Positions 55,101 to 63,396 of a stretch of DNA of 64,000 nt are shown here, one piece after another. The stretch spans positions 25,195 to 89,194 of the forward strand of contig NZ_BAABCY010000063.1 of assembly GCF_039539345.1 (NCBI RefSeq), in the 5' to 3' direction. Made by a program: the position numbers and the translations under genes. Within the stretch, counting starts at the first letter, position 1. Every line of letters starts with the position of its first letter. This stretch comes from Snuella lapsa (GTDB taxonomy: Bacteria; Bacteroidota; Bacteroidia; Flavobacteriales; Flavobacteriaceae). The notes under the pieces are model-generated. The model searched no databases, had not been told where the DNA came from, and saw only the letters and a list, made by a program, of their open reading frames with translations.

Positions 55101-55132
55101 AAAAAAGTGCTTTAGACTTACTAAAGCACTTT
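55101..55132 (-). terminator. perfect hairpin, orphan terminator upstream of trhO
   Basis: A 12-bp perfect stem (AAAGTGCTTTAG / CTAAAGCACTTT, loop of 5 nt) is followed, on the minus strand only, by a T-run. It sits 84 nt upstream of the trhO start and no annotated gene ends there. It is therefore either the end of an unannotated minus-strand RNA or an attenuator in the trhO leader. Confidence 0.7.
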
Positions 55133-55300
55133 AAATCTGACCCATTCTTTGTTTGAAATAATTTCATTTTAATCCCAAAAAACAAGTGGTCTTAAACTAT
55201 TTTTAGGACAATTTCATAGCAAAAATTTTCCCTCTTTGCCTACTAGATGCAAATTGCACAAAAAGGTTGCGTCATAAATTGTATTGTGACAACAATTATA
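55101..55300 (-). ncRNA. candidate small RNA or attenuated leader, minus strand, opposite the recA promoter region
   Basis: A minus-strand transcript could begin near 55285 (TTTG, 15-nt spacer, TATAATTG, one mismatch from TAnnTTTG) and end at the perfect terminator at 55101-55132, giving about 190 nt. No protein-coding frame longer than 25 codons is seen. A possible antiterminator segment (minus-strand TAAGACCACTT, 55184-55194) is partly complementary to the 5' arm of the terminator. Identity unknown; 6S RNA was considered but the ends are not complementary. Confidence 0.35.
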
Positions 55301-55308
55301 GTATTTTA
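55257..55308 (+). promoter_or_regulatory. putative recA promoter and overlapping operator
   Basis: TTG, a 20-nt spacer and TATTTTAG (one mismatch to TAnnTTTG) lie about 30 nt before the recA start. A 14-nt palindrome ATTGT-GACA-ACAAT (55283-55296) occupies the spacer, where a repressor could act. It may be a damage-inducible site, but no LexA gene is in the window to compare. Confidence 0.35.
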
Positions 55309-55339
55309 GCATGACCAAAATGAGATAAAAAAAAGATAC

Positions 55340-56341
55340 ATGAGTAGTGAAAAAGACGCTAAGTTAAAAGCACTTAAACTTACATTAGACAAACTAGATA
55401 AAGCTTACGGCAAAGGAACCGTAATGAAAATGGGCGACACCGCTATTGTAGATGTAGAGGCAATACCTTCAGGATCCTTAGGCCTAGATATTGCACTAGG
55501 TGTAGGCGGATACCCTCGCGGACGTGTTATTGAGATTTACGGTCCGGAATCATCAGGAAAAACAACCCTTACCCTACATGCTATTGCTGAAGCCCAAAAA
55601 ACCGGAGGCATTGCTGCTTTTATTGATGCAGAACATGCTTTCGATAGGTTTTATGCCGAAAAGCTTGGTGTGGACATTGATAATCTTATTATCTCACAAC
55701 CAGACAATGGTGAACAAGCTTTAGAAATTGCCGATAACTTAATTCGTTCTGGCGCTATCGATATTGTTGTAGTCGATTCGGTTGCAGCTCTTACCCCCAA
55801 AAGTGAGATTGAAGGCGAAATGGGAGATTCTAAAATGGGGCTCCATGCCCGACTCATGTCTCAGGCTCTTAGAAAACTTACTGCGTCTATTAGCAAAACA
55901 AACTGTACGGTAATTTTCATTAACCAACTACGGGAAAAGATTGGTGTAATGTTTGGAAACCCAGAAACAACTACAGGAGGTAATGCTTTGAAGTTTTACG
56001 CTTCTGTACGATTGGACATTAGAAGATCCACACAAATAAAAAGCAGTAATGGCGATGTACTGGGAAATAAAACCAGAGTTAAGGTTGTAAAAAATAAGGT
56101 AGCACCTCCATTTAAAGCCGCCGAATTTGACATTATGTATGGTGAAGGTGTTTCTAAAGTTGGAGAAATACTAGATATTGCGGTAGATTTAGAAGTTATC
56201 AAGAAAAGTGGCTCGTGGTTTAGCTATGAAGACACCAAGCTAGGACAAGGTCGTGATGCTGTTAAAGCAATTATAAAAGACAATCCAGAACTTTTAGAAG
56301 AACTGGAAGAGAAAATAAAAGCGCTCTTAAAAACAGCTTAA
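55340..56341 (+). CDS. recA: recombinase RecA
   Basis: Strand-exchange ATPase for homologous recombination and damage response. Walker A GPESSGKTT (68-76), followed by AAFIDAEHAFD and VVDSVAAL; the DNA-binding loops include EIEGEMGDSKMGLHARLMSQALR and the TTTGGNALKF region. The 333-residue length is typical. Monocistronic with a perfect terminator, facing away from the trhO operon. The AddAB-like genes in this window would load it at double-strand breaks. Confidence 0.99.
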   Translation: MSSEKDAKLKALKLTLDKLDKAYGKGTVMKMGDTAIVDVEAIPSGSLGLDIALGVGGYPRGRVIEIYGPESSGKTTLTLHAIAEAQKTGGIAAFIDAEHAFDRFYAEKLGVDIDNLIISQPDNGEQALEIADNLIRSGAIDIVVVDSVAALTPKSEIEGEMGDSKMGLHARLMSQALRKLTASISKTNCTVIFINQLREKIGVMFGNPETTTGGNALKFYASVRLDIRRSTQIKSSNGDVLGNKTRVKVVKNKVAPPFKAAEFDIMYGEGVSKVGEILDIAVDLEVIKKSGSWFSYEDTKLGQGRDAVKAIIKDNPELLEELEEKIKALLKTA

Positions 56342-56346
56342 ACAAA

Positions 56347-56378
56347 TTAAAAAAATCCCGATATATCGGGATTTTTTT
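56347..56378 (+). terminator. rho-independent terminator of recA
   Basis: Perfect stem AAATCCCGATAT / ATATCGGGATTT followed by TTTT, beginning 10 nt after the recA stop. Confidence 0.85.
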
Positions 56379-56456
56379 GTTTTAAACGCAACCTTTTTAT
56401 TTTAAGTGCATCTACAAGGAAAAAAGCACAAATAATTAAATGTTAAATTTATTTTT

Positions 56457-56867
56457 ATGAAAAAGTTCCTTGTATTCTGCATGACACTTGTTCTATTTAG
56501 CGCATGTAGTATTGATAATGATGGTACAAATTACGATTTAGAAGTTTTACCAATAGAAAGCGTAGACATTCCAGATGAGTTTGCTCTAGGAGAAACCTAC
56601 CCGATTACCATTTCCTATTTAAAACCATCTACTTGCCATGCTTTTAAAGAATTTTATTATTTAAAAGACAATAATGAACGTACTGTAGCTGCAATAAATT
56701 ATGTCTTCGAAAAAGATAATTGTGAAGCATTAGAAAATGAACTTGTAGAAGCAACATTTAACTTTGTAGTTACCAGCAATGGTTCCTATATATTTAAATT
56801 TTGGCAAGGTGAAGACGAAAACAACGAAGATCAGTATTTGATTATCGAAGTTCCTGTTACTTCATAA
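56457..56867 (+). CDS. small lipoprotein of unknown function
   Basis: 136-residue lipoprotein (MKKFLVFCMTLVLFSAC, Cys17) with a beta-rich mature part (ALGETYPITISYLKPSTCHAF, VVTSNGSYIFKFWQGEDENN). Two further Cys residues, near STCHA and DNCEA, may form a disulphide. It is followed after 41 nt by an ECF sigma gene in the same direction; whether it belongs to that regulatory unit is unknown. Not recognised as a known family. Confidence 0.65.
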   Translation: MKKFLVFCMTLVLFSACSIDNDGTNYDLEVLPIESVDIPDEFALGETYPITISYLKPSTCHAFKEFYYLKDNNERTVAAINYVFEKDNCEALENELVEATFNFVVTSNGSYIFKFWQGEDENNEDQYLIIEVPVTS

Positions 56868-56908
56868 CAACCACTGATTTTATTAAGACTAATTAATATG
56901 CGTTTAAT

Positions 56909-57451
56909 TTGAGTTTAGAGCAGCTCATAGAAGATTGTAAAGTCAATGATACTAAAGCTCAAGGAGAATTATACAAGCTCTTTTCGAGTAAGTTATTCTC
57001 TGTTTGCTTAAAGTATTCGAGAAACTATGCAGAAGCCGAAGATAATCTTCAAGATGCATTTTTAACAATTTTCAATAAAATTAAACAATATAAAAGCAAA
57101 GGGTCTTTTGAAGGCTGGTTAAAGCGAATAACCATTAATACAGCGCTGCAACGCTACAGAAGTGAAAAAGTTTTTAATATAACAAACGAAAACACGATTG
57201 AGGACTATGAAATAGAAATTGACGAGGACTCCTATTCTATAGATTATCTTCTAAAAATCATTCAAGAACTTCCCGATCGTTACAGATTGGTTTTTAACCT
57301 ATACGTACTTGATGGTTATTCGCATAACGACATAGCAGGAATGCTGGATATTAATATTGGTACTTCAAAATCTAATTTGGCACGTGCCAGACAAATTTTG
57401 AAAAAGACCATTGAAAATCACAACGCAACGCAACGCATACAATCATTATAA
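56909..57451 (+). CDS. RNA polymerase sigma factor, ECF type
   Basis: Alternative sigma-70 of 180 residues with only regions 2 and 4. Region 2: YSRNYAEAEDNLQDAFLTIFNKI and SFEGWLKRITINTALQRYR. Region 4: LPDRYRLVFNLYVLDGYSHNDIAGML with GTSKSNLARARQIL. The start is TTG at 56909 (an ATG at 56898 leads to a stop), which is a weak start. The downstream membrane protein overlaps its stop by 1 nt, so the two are coupled; that gene is the obvious candidate for its regulator. Target genes are not deducible. Confidence 0.9.
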   Translation: MSLEQLIEDCKVNDTKAQGELYKLFSSKLFSVCLKYSRNYAEAEDNLQDAFLTIFNKIKQYKSKGSFEGWLKRITINTALQRYRSEKVFNITNENTIEDYEIEIDEDSYSIDYLLKIIQELPDRYRLVFNLYVLDGYSHNDIAGMLDINIGTSKSNLARARQILKKTIENHNATQRIQSL

Positions 57452-58902
57452 TGGGAGACAAAAAACATATAGACCGCTTATTCCAGGAACGCTTTAAGGA
57501 TTTTGAAGTGGCACCAAGCGATGCTGTTTGGAAACATATTGAAGCCCAACTGGATAAAAAGAAGAAAAAACAACGTATTATTCCTATATGGTGGCGTTAT
57601 GCAGGTATAGCCGCTTTATTATTACTACTGCCAACCGTTGGCATGATTTATTTTAATCAAGACAAAGCTATTCCTGAAAATCAGGTTGTTGATACAGAAG
57701 AAATACCCCTTATAAACAATGAGGATACAAACACCCCTAACAACTTTGATGGGTCTGAGGGTATTGCAAACGATTCAGAAAGCATATCAGATAAAGAAGG
57801 AATAAAAAGGGAAACACCTTTGCAACCTTCCAATAACACAACCCCTTTGAGTGAATCGGCAATAGCAGAAATAGCCCCTCCCAACAATAAAGACAATCAC
57901 ATAGCATCAGCTTTGGTTTCTAACGCTAAAAACAAAACCGTTATCGCTGATCATGTAAAAAAAGACGATCCCAAGTACACAGATCCTTTAATCACGATAG
58001 ACAAAGCCAAAGACATTTTTAACAAACAGTCGCAAGATAATACAGGCATCATATCTTCCGAAAAAAAGGATGACAATAAAACCAACAACAAGTCAAATCA
58101 AAATCCACTTACTATAGATGAGGCTTTGGAAGCTACCAAAAACATTATTGAAAAAGAAGAACACTTAAACAGATGGCGTATTGCACCCAATGCAGCTCCT
58201 GTTTACTTTAGTAGCCTTGGGGAAGGATCTTCCATAGACCCGCAGTTTAACAACAACTCTAAAAGCGGCGAACTTAATATGAGTTATGGCATTACGGCCA
58301 GTTATGCTATTAACAGAAAACTGAGCATTAGATCGGGAGTTAATAAAGTAAACTTAGGCTACAACACCAATAACATTGCTGTTATACAAACAATAGGGAT
58401 AAATGCCAATAGCAAACTATTACAAAATGTAGCCACAACCCCTAACAACACGTTAAACAACTCACCTGAAGCCGACATGTCTTTTATTAGCAATGAAAGC
58501 CTTAGTGCGAGCAAAAGACCTGGAACACTAACAGAAACATCTAATACATCCATTAACCAAGCTCTTGGTTTCATTGAAGTCCCTTTAGAAATTGAATATG
58601 CCCTTTCCGACAAAAAATTAGGGGTAAACATTATTGGGGGCTTTAGCTCATTCTTTCTAAGCAGTAATAAAATATATACTGAAACAGAAGGAGCCAAAAG
58701 TCTTTTAGGCGAAGCTACCAACTTAAATAAAATAAGCTATAGTGCTAATTTAGGGCTAGGGCTAAACTATAAAATTTCCAAAAAAATAGATTTGGGACTA
58801 GAACCTATGTTTAAATACCAAATCAATACGTTTAACAATACTTCCGGTAATTTTAAACCTTATTTTATTGGGGTTTACACCGGATTTGCCATTAAATTTT
58901 AG
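57451..58902 (+). CDS. probable anti-sigma membrane protein with C-terminal beta-barrel-like domain
   Basis: 483-residue partner of the preceding ECF sigma factor (TAATG overlap). Residues 1-45 are charged and probably cytoplasmic (FKDFEVAPSDAVWKHIEAQLDKKKKKQ), followed by one membrane segment (WWRYAGIAALLLLLPTVGMIYF). A long Asn/Asp/Lys-rich linker (70-230) ends in a beta-strand-rich region with outer-membrane-barrel character (ASYAINRKLSIRSGVNKVNLGY, YSANLGLGLNYKISKKIDLGLEPMF). Such sigma/'outer membrane beta-barrel' pairs occur in Bacteroidota. Anti-sigma function is inference from gene order. Confidence 0.7.
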   Translation: MGDKKHIDRLFQERFKDFEVAPSDAVWKHIEAQLDKKKKKQRIIPIWWRYAGIAALLLLLPTVGMIYFNQDKAIPENQVVDTEEIPLINNEDTNTPNNFDGSEGIANDSESISDKEGIKRETPLQPSNNTTPLSESAIAEIAPPNNKDNHIASALVSNAKNKTVIADHVKKDDPKYTDPLITIDKAKDIFNKQSQDNTGIISSEKKDDNKTNNKSNQNPLTIDEALEATKNIIEKEEHLNRWRIAPNAAPVYFSSLGEGSSIDPQFNNNSKSGELNMSYGITASYAINRKLSIRSGVNKVNLGYNTNNIAVIQTIGINANSKLLQNVATTPNNTLNNSPEADMSFISNESLSASKRPGTLTETSNTSINQALGFIEVPLEIEYALSDKKLGVNIIGGFSSFFLSSNKIYTETEGAKSLLGEATNLNKISYSANLGLGLNYKISKKIDLGLEPMFKYQINTFNNTSGNFKPYFIGVYTGFAIKF

Positions 58903-58960
58903 GTTTTTGGTTAGATCTGAATGATATTGGTTTTCTGTAAGCTTGAAAATCAATATCGGA

Positions 58961-58990
58961 AAACTGCTCCTCCCCAGAGCAGTTTTTTTT
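58961..58990 (+). terminator. terminator after the sigma/anti-sigma unit
   Basis: ACTGCTC and GAGCAGT pair across a short C-rich loop and a run of eight T follows. It lies between two convergent genes (sigma partner rightward, acyltransferase leftward). Confidence 0.7.
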
Positions 58991-59009
58991 CTACACAAAA
59001 AAGGAAAAC

Positions 59010-59750
59010 TCAATTTATCTCAAAAGCCTTCAGTTGATTCAAAATAATACTTCTTGCCTTATTATTTAAATCTTTTGTGTCTTTAACATACAATGTATCG
59101 GTAAGTAAAAATTTATGGATTTTAACTCGCATCTTACCTGGTCCACCGCTAAAAAATGTATACGAAAAACGCTTTTTGTTATCGGCAAAAGTTAATGGCA
59201 CAACTGGTATTTTATGGTTAATAGCCAGTCTAAATGCGCCATCCTTAAATACATCCAAAAATACGTGTTCTTCAGGCACGCCTCCCTCAGGAAAAATACA
59301 AATACTTAAGCCTGTTTTTAACCGACGTTGCGCCCTTAAAAAAACAGCTTGTCTACTTTTAGCCGAGTTCCTGTCAACTAAAATACAGGTACGCTTATAA
59401 AAAAACCCAAATAGCGGGAGCTTTGCTAACTCCTTCTTTCCTACAAAAACAAACGGATTTTTAACCACTGCTAGCATCAGCATAATATCTACCATAGAGG
59501 TATGATTGGCTATAAGCATATAACTCTTCTTCAATTCGGGTACTTGTTCTTTAAGTATACAGTACCTAAAGCCCATTCCCAACAGAATTAATTTTGCCCA
59601 TATTCGAGCTAACCTAAAAAAGAAGGGATACCATGTCTCCCTTAAAATCGAAATTAACAATAGTGGAGACATCACAATAATTGGTATTATTACAAGTACA
59701 TAAAACCAAATACGATATAATATCCAAAATAGATATTTAAACACTTTCAT
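59010..59750 (-). CDS. 1-acyl-sn-glycerol-3-phosphate acyltransferase family protein
   Basis: Membrane acyltransferase converting lysophosphatidate to phosphatidate. ATG 59750 (MKVFKYLFWIL) is chosen over an upstream TTG. Visible: an N-terminal membrane segment (WIVL-type, IWFYVLVIIPIIVMSPLLLIS), the catalytic HX4D motif NHTSMVDIML, and the substrate motif FPEGGVPEE. Length about 247 fits PlsC. The sigma unit is convergent with it. Since several paralogues are usual, no symbol is given. Confidence 0.88.
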   Translation of the reverse strand: MKVFKYLFWILYRIWFYVLVIIPIIVMSPLLLISILRETWYPFFFRLARIWAKLILLGMGFRYCILKEQVPELKKSYMLIANHTSMVDIMLMLAVVKNPFVFVGKKELAKLPLFGFFYKRTCILVDRNSAKSRQAVFLRAQRRLKTGLSICIFPEGGVPEEHVFLDVFKDGAFRLAINHKIPVVPLTFADNKKRFSYTFFSGGPGKMRVKIHKFLLTDTLYVKDTKDLNNKARSIILNQLKAFEIN

Positions 59751-59816
59751 ATGTAACAAAAATAATGTTATTAAATTGATTATATTTAAGGAATTCGAAC
59801 ATAAAAATCATAAACT

Positions 59817-60059
59817 ATGAGTTTACTTTATGCATTATTAATAGGAGCCATTGCAGGTTGGCTTGCTGGAAAACTAATGAAAGACGGCGGATTTGGAGTC
59901 CTTTTCAATATAGTTCTAGGAATTATTGGAGGTATTGTTGGAAGCTGGGCTTTTAAAACCTTAGGTGTTTCTTTATCGGGTGGCGTAATTGGTGACATTA
60001 TAACTGGTGCCATAGGTGCCATCATTATTTTATTTATTGCAGGGCTTTTAAAAAAATAA
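59817..60059 (+). CDS. GlsB/YeaQ/YmgE-family membrane protein
   Basis: 80-residue very hydrophobic, glycine-rich protein with three predicted membrane segments (about 3-18, 27-47, 58-77). This matches the transglycosylase-associated (GlsB/YeaQ) family tied to stress responses, function unproven. It is followed by a terminator and then trpS. Divergent from the acyltransferase. Confidence 0.85.
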   Translation: MSLLYALLIGAIAGWLAGKLMKDGGFGVLFNIVLGIIGGIVGSWAFKTLGVSLSGGVIGDIITGAIGAIIILFIAGLLKK

Positions 60060-60077
60060 AGAAACCTTTAACACATT

Positions 60078-60103
60078 AGCGGTTCTTCTTGAACCGCTTT
60101 TTT
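60078..60103 (+). terminator. terminator after the GlsB-type gene
   Basis: AGCGGTTC, loop TTCTT, GAACCGCT, then T6. It separates this gene from trpS. Confidence 0.85.
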
Positions 60104-60120
60104 ATATTCTGAAGTATCCC

Positions 60121-60128
60121 TACATTTG
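60121..60128 (+). promoter_or_regulatory. putative -7 box of the trpS promoter
   Basis: TACATTTG matches TAnnTTTG and lies about 46 nt before the trpS ATG, just after the upstream terminator. No -33 TTG is at standard spacing, so confidence is limited. Confidence 0.4.
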
Positions 60129-60174
60129 CCCTTTGTTTAATTTTTTAAAAGACTTCTGTTTTAGGAAGAAATAA

Positions 60175-61143
60175 ATGGCAAGAATACTTACAGGTATACA
60201 AAGTACAGGAACACCTCATTTGGGTAATATTTTAGGTGCAATTATTCCAGCAATTGAAATGGCTAACGACCCTAAAAATGATTCCTATCTATTTATAGCA
60301 AATCTACATACATTAACCCAAATTAAAGACGCTACATTATTACGCGAGAACACCTACTCTACAGCTGCTACTTGGCTGGCTTTTGGATTGGATATTGAAA
60401 AAACCGTTTTTTACAGGCAAAGTGATGTGCCCCAAGTAACCGAATTAGCTTGGTATTTAAGTTGTTTCTTCCCTTACCAACGTTTAACATTAGCCCATAG
60501 CTTTAAGGACAAGGCAGATAGATTGGAAGATGTAAATTCTGGCTTATTCTCCTACCCTATGTTAATGGCAGCCGATATTTTGTTGTACGATGCCGAGATT
60601 ATCCCTGTTGGCAAAGATCAGTTACAACATATTGAAATGACACGCGATGTGGCCTCGCGTTTTCATACTAAAATGGGAGAGACCTTTGTATTACCAGAAG
60701 GAAAAACCCAAGAGAATATTATGCTTATTCCTGGAACCGATGGTGAAAAAATGAGTAAAAGCAGAAATAATACCATCAATATATTCTTGAATGACAAAAA
60801 ATTGCGCAAACAAATTATGTCTATTCAAACTGATAGCACTCCTATAGAAGCACCTAAAGATTGGGCTACATGTAACTGTTTTGCAATTTATAAGTTATTA
60901 GCCAACGAAGCTCAAATTGAAACGATGAAAGCTAATTACGAAAACGGAGGTTATGGTTACGGTCACGCCAAACAAGCCTTATTCGAATTGATTGTAGATG
61001 TCTTTTCTGAACAACGTGAGCGTTACAACTATTACATGGACAACTTAAATGAAATTGACAAGGCTTTAGCCATTGGAGCTAAAAAAGCACAGTTGGTTGC
61101 TAATGCTGTTTTGGATCGTGTAAGAGACAAGGTTGGATATTAA
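60175..61143 (+). CDS. trpS: tryptophanyl-tRNA synthetase
   Basis: Charges tRNA-Trp. Class I signature motifs are both visible: GTPHLGNILGAI (HIGH equivalent) near the N-terminus and GEKMSKSRNN (KMSKS). The 322-residue length is standard. It is convergent with dprA, whose stop lies 28 nt away. Confidence 0.98.
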   Translation: MARILTGIQSTGTPHLGNILGAIIPAIEMANDPKNDSYLFIANLHTLTQIKDATLLRENTYSTAATWLAFGLDIEKTVFYRQSDVPQVTELAWYLSCFFPYQRLTLAHSFKDKADRLEDVNSGLFSYPMLMAADILLYDAEIIPVGKDQLQHIEMTRDVASRFHTKMGETFVLPEGKTQENIMLIPGTDGEKMSKSRNNTINIFLNDKKLRKQIMSIQTDSTPIEAPKDWATCNCFAIYKLLANEAQIETMKANYENGGYGYGHAKQALFELIVDVFSEQRERYNYYMDNLNEIDKALAIGAKKAQLVANAVLDRVRDKVGY

Positions 61144-61170
61144 GAGACTGTTTAAATTTCGTTTTTGAAA

Positions 61171-62274
61171 TTAAATAAGCTCAAATAATTTACCAGGTAA
61201 CGGACGGACAACACCTTTAAGCTCCATATTTAATAGCATACTGGCTACTTTATAAATTGGCATATTACAGTTTAAAGCTATAACATCTAACATCTGTTTG
61301 TTGTTTTCTTTAAGAAAAGTATAAATAACTTTCTCATTGGTTTCCAACTCAACAAACAATTGTTTTTGAACAATCTGTCTATTGGACTCTTCCAGTTGCC
61401 AATTTAAAATATATGGCACATCCAAAGGGTTCGACAGCATATGTGCTTTTTGGTATTTTATTAAGTTATTACATCCCAGACTTTGTGTATCGGTAGTACG
61501 CCCAGGAACAGCGAACACATCACGGTTATACGAATTGGCAATATCGGCCGTTACTAGGCTCCCACCTTTTTCGGCCGATTCTATAACAATGGTTGCTTCA
61601 CTTAAACCCGCTATAACCCTATTTCGCTTTAAAAAATTATTCCTATCAAAAGTAGCACTGCTCCAAAAATCTGTAAAAAATCCACCATTATTTTCAATAG
61701 CATTCACATATTTCTTGTGCACTTTAGGGTAAATTTGATTTAATCCATGTGCCAAACAACCTATGGTTTGCAAATTGTGTTTTATTGCTGCTTTATGAGC
61801 CGTAATATCTGTCCCATAAGCAAGCCCAGAAACAATTATAGGATTATATGGCACAAGTGCCTCGATCAAAGCTTCACAAAAAGCAATACCCTGGTTGGTT
61901 ATTTTTCGAGTTCCCACAATACTAATAATGGGCCGATGGCTTAAATCAATCTGTCCCGATTGAAATAACAAAATTGGCCCATCAATACAATGTTTTAATT
62001 TACTCGGATAACTGGCTTCCTTAAAATAGGAATAAGTAATGTTATTGGATGCCATAAAATGGATTTCGGCTTCAGCAGCTATTACATGATTCTTTTCATT
62101 CAGATCATTTAATACGATAGCACCAACACCATCTATTTTAAGTAAATTTTGTTTCTTCTCCTTAAAAACAGCCTCGGCCGAACCACAATGTGCAATCAAT
62201 TTTTTAGCTGTTATATCCCCAATTTTAGGAACATGTTGTAAGGCCAGAGTGTAAAGCAAATCATTTTCTGACAT
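61171..62274 (-). CDS. dprA: DNA-processing protein DprA (recombination mediator)
   Basis: Loads RecA onto incoming single-stranded DNA during natural transformation. The Rossmann-fold core shows GTRKITNQGIAFCEAL, IVSGLAYGTDITAHKAAI and ESAEKGGSLVTADIANSYNRDVFAVPG. An N-terminal helix-hairpin-helix (LLKIDGVGAIVLNDL) and a C-terminal winged helix complete the usual layout. Length 367. The next gene to the right, encoding the HU/SPOR protein, is divergent. DprA alone does not show that the organism is competent. Confidence 0.95.
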   Translation of the reverse strand: MSENDLLYTLALQHVPKIGDITAKKLIAHCGSAEAVFKEKKQNLLKIDGVGAIVLNDLNEKNHVIAAEAEIHFMASNNITYSYFKEASYPSKLKHCIDGPILLFQSGQIDLSHRPIISIVGTRKITNQGIAFCEALIEALVPYNPIIVSGLAYGTDITAHKAAIKHNLQTIGCLAHGLNQIYPKVHKKYVNAIENNGGFFTDFWSSATFDRNNFLKRNRVIAGLSEATIVIESAEKGGSLVTADIANSYNRDVFAVPGRTTDTQSLGCNNLIKYQKAHMLSNPLDVPYILNWQLEESNRQIVQKQLFVELETNEKVIYTFLKENNKQMLDVIALNCNMPIYKVASMLLNMELKGVVRPLPGKLFELI

Positions 62275-62364
62275 GTATGCGTTTGATTTTGAAGCTACAA
62301 TAAAAGAATTTTTAAAGTGTTAATAAATATTTTGAGGTTAATTTTACCTAAAAGCAAAAATTTT

Positions 62365-62372
62365 TAACTTTG
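62365..62372 (+). promoter_or_regulatory. -7 box directly before the HU/SPOR gene
   Basis: TAACTTTG matches TAnnTTTG exactly and ends 5 nt before the ATG at 62378, which places the expected transcript start at or next to the A of the start codon. Confidence 0.5.
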
Positions 62373-62377
62373 TTTAC

Positions 62378-63316
62378 ATGCAACTAGAAACCTACATCAG
62401 CGATTTATTATACAGATATGAATGTGTTACAGTTCCTGAATTCGGAGCTTTTTTAACACAACGCGTTTCTGCTTCTATAAACGAAACTACAAATGCTTTT
62501 TATCCCCCTAAAAAGACGGTGTCGTTTAATGAGCAAATTCAAAAAAGCGATGGCCTATTGGCGCACTATATTGCCGATACAGAAAAAATTCCTTTTGAAG
62601 TAGCCTCAGAAAAAATTCAAAAGCGCGTAAAGGCCATTAAATCGAGTTTAATGCAAGGTGATACGGTTTCTTTTAAAAATATAGGAGACATTGTATTAAA
62701 TAGTGAAGGCAATATTTTGTTTGAACCCACTTACCATCTTAATTATTTAACAGATGCTTTTGGTCTCTCTCAATTTATTTCTCCAACAGTAACCCGTGAA
62801 GTTTATAAGGAAACAGCCGAAACAATTGAAAAAGTAATTCCTATTGCTGTTACACCCGAAAAGCGTAAAACTAAAGGGTACTTAAAATATGCTGCTGTAG
62901 CTGTTATAGCATTATCTCTTGGTGGTTTTGCTGCATCCAATTTTTACGTTAACCAAATTGAACAGCATAATCAAATAGCACAAGAAACAGCAGAACAACA
63001 GCTTGACTCAAAAATACAGCAGGCGACCTTTAATTTAAATCCGCTTCCAGCTATTACCGTTAACCTTACCAAACAATCCGGTAACTATCATATTATTGCT
63101 GGAGCCTTTAGAGTTGAAGAAAATTCGAATAAAATGGTTCAACAACTCCGAAAGCAAGGCTATCCCAACGCAAGGACAATTGGCATGAACAAATCTGGTT
63201 TATACGAAGTTGTTTACGCTAGTTATGAAAACGGAAAAGACGCCTTAAAAGCCATTCGGGAAATTAGAACTAACCATAACAAAGCTGCTTGGCTATCGGT
63301 TAAAAAGCTAAACTAG
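62378..63316 (+). CDS. HU-like domain protein with membrane segment and SPOR domain
   Basis: 312-residue protein of a Bacteroidota family. Residues about 1-115 form an HU/CCDC81-like fold (LETYISDLLYRYECVTVPEFGAFLTQ, FKNIGDIVLNSEGNILFEP). A membrane segment (YLKYAAVAVIALSLGGFAASNFYV, about 164-187) follows, then a SPOR domain (NYHIIAGAFRVEENSNKMVQQL...SYENGKDALKAI) that binds denuded peptidoglycan at the septum. This layout suggests a link between nucleoid and division site. The start MQLETYISDLLYRYE matches the family, and the mRNA may be leaderless. Confidence 0.82.
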   Translation: MQLETYISDLLYRYECVTVPEFGAFLTQRVSASINETTNAFYPPKKTVSFNEQIQKSDGLLAHYIADTEKIPFEVASEKIQKRVKAIKSSLMQGDTVSFKNIGDIVLNSEGNILFEPTYHLNYLTDAFGLSQFISPTVTREVYKETAETIEKVIPIAVTPEKRKTKGYLKYAAVAVIALSLGGFAASNFYVNQIEQHNQIAQETAEQQLDSKIQQATFNLNPLPAITVNLTKQSGNYHIIAGAFRVEENSNKMVQQLRKQGYPNARTIGMNKSGLYEVVYASYENGKDALKAIREIRTNHNKAAWLSVKKLN

Positions 63317-63338
63317 TTTTTTGCGAATTCGACAATAT

Positions 63339-63373
63339 TTTGCTTCTTTAATCCTAAAATCATTTTAACTTTG
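63339..63373 (+). promoter_or_regulatory. putative promoter of the acyl-CoA thioesterase gene
   Basis: TTTG at 63339-63342, 23-nt spacer, TAACTTTG at 63366-63373, giving a leader of about 18-20 nt before the ATG at 63397. Confidence 0.55.
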
Positions 63374-63396
63374 CGGCATCATTAAAAAAATCGCAA

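Noticed and set aside
55101..55300. 6S RNA
   Set aside because: The 5' and 3' parts of the candidate transcript are not complementary enough to form the long 6S rod; left as unidentified.
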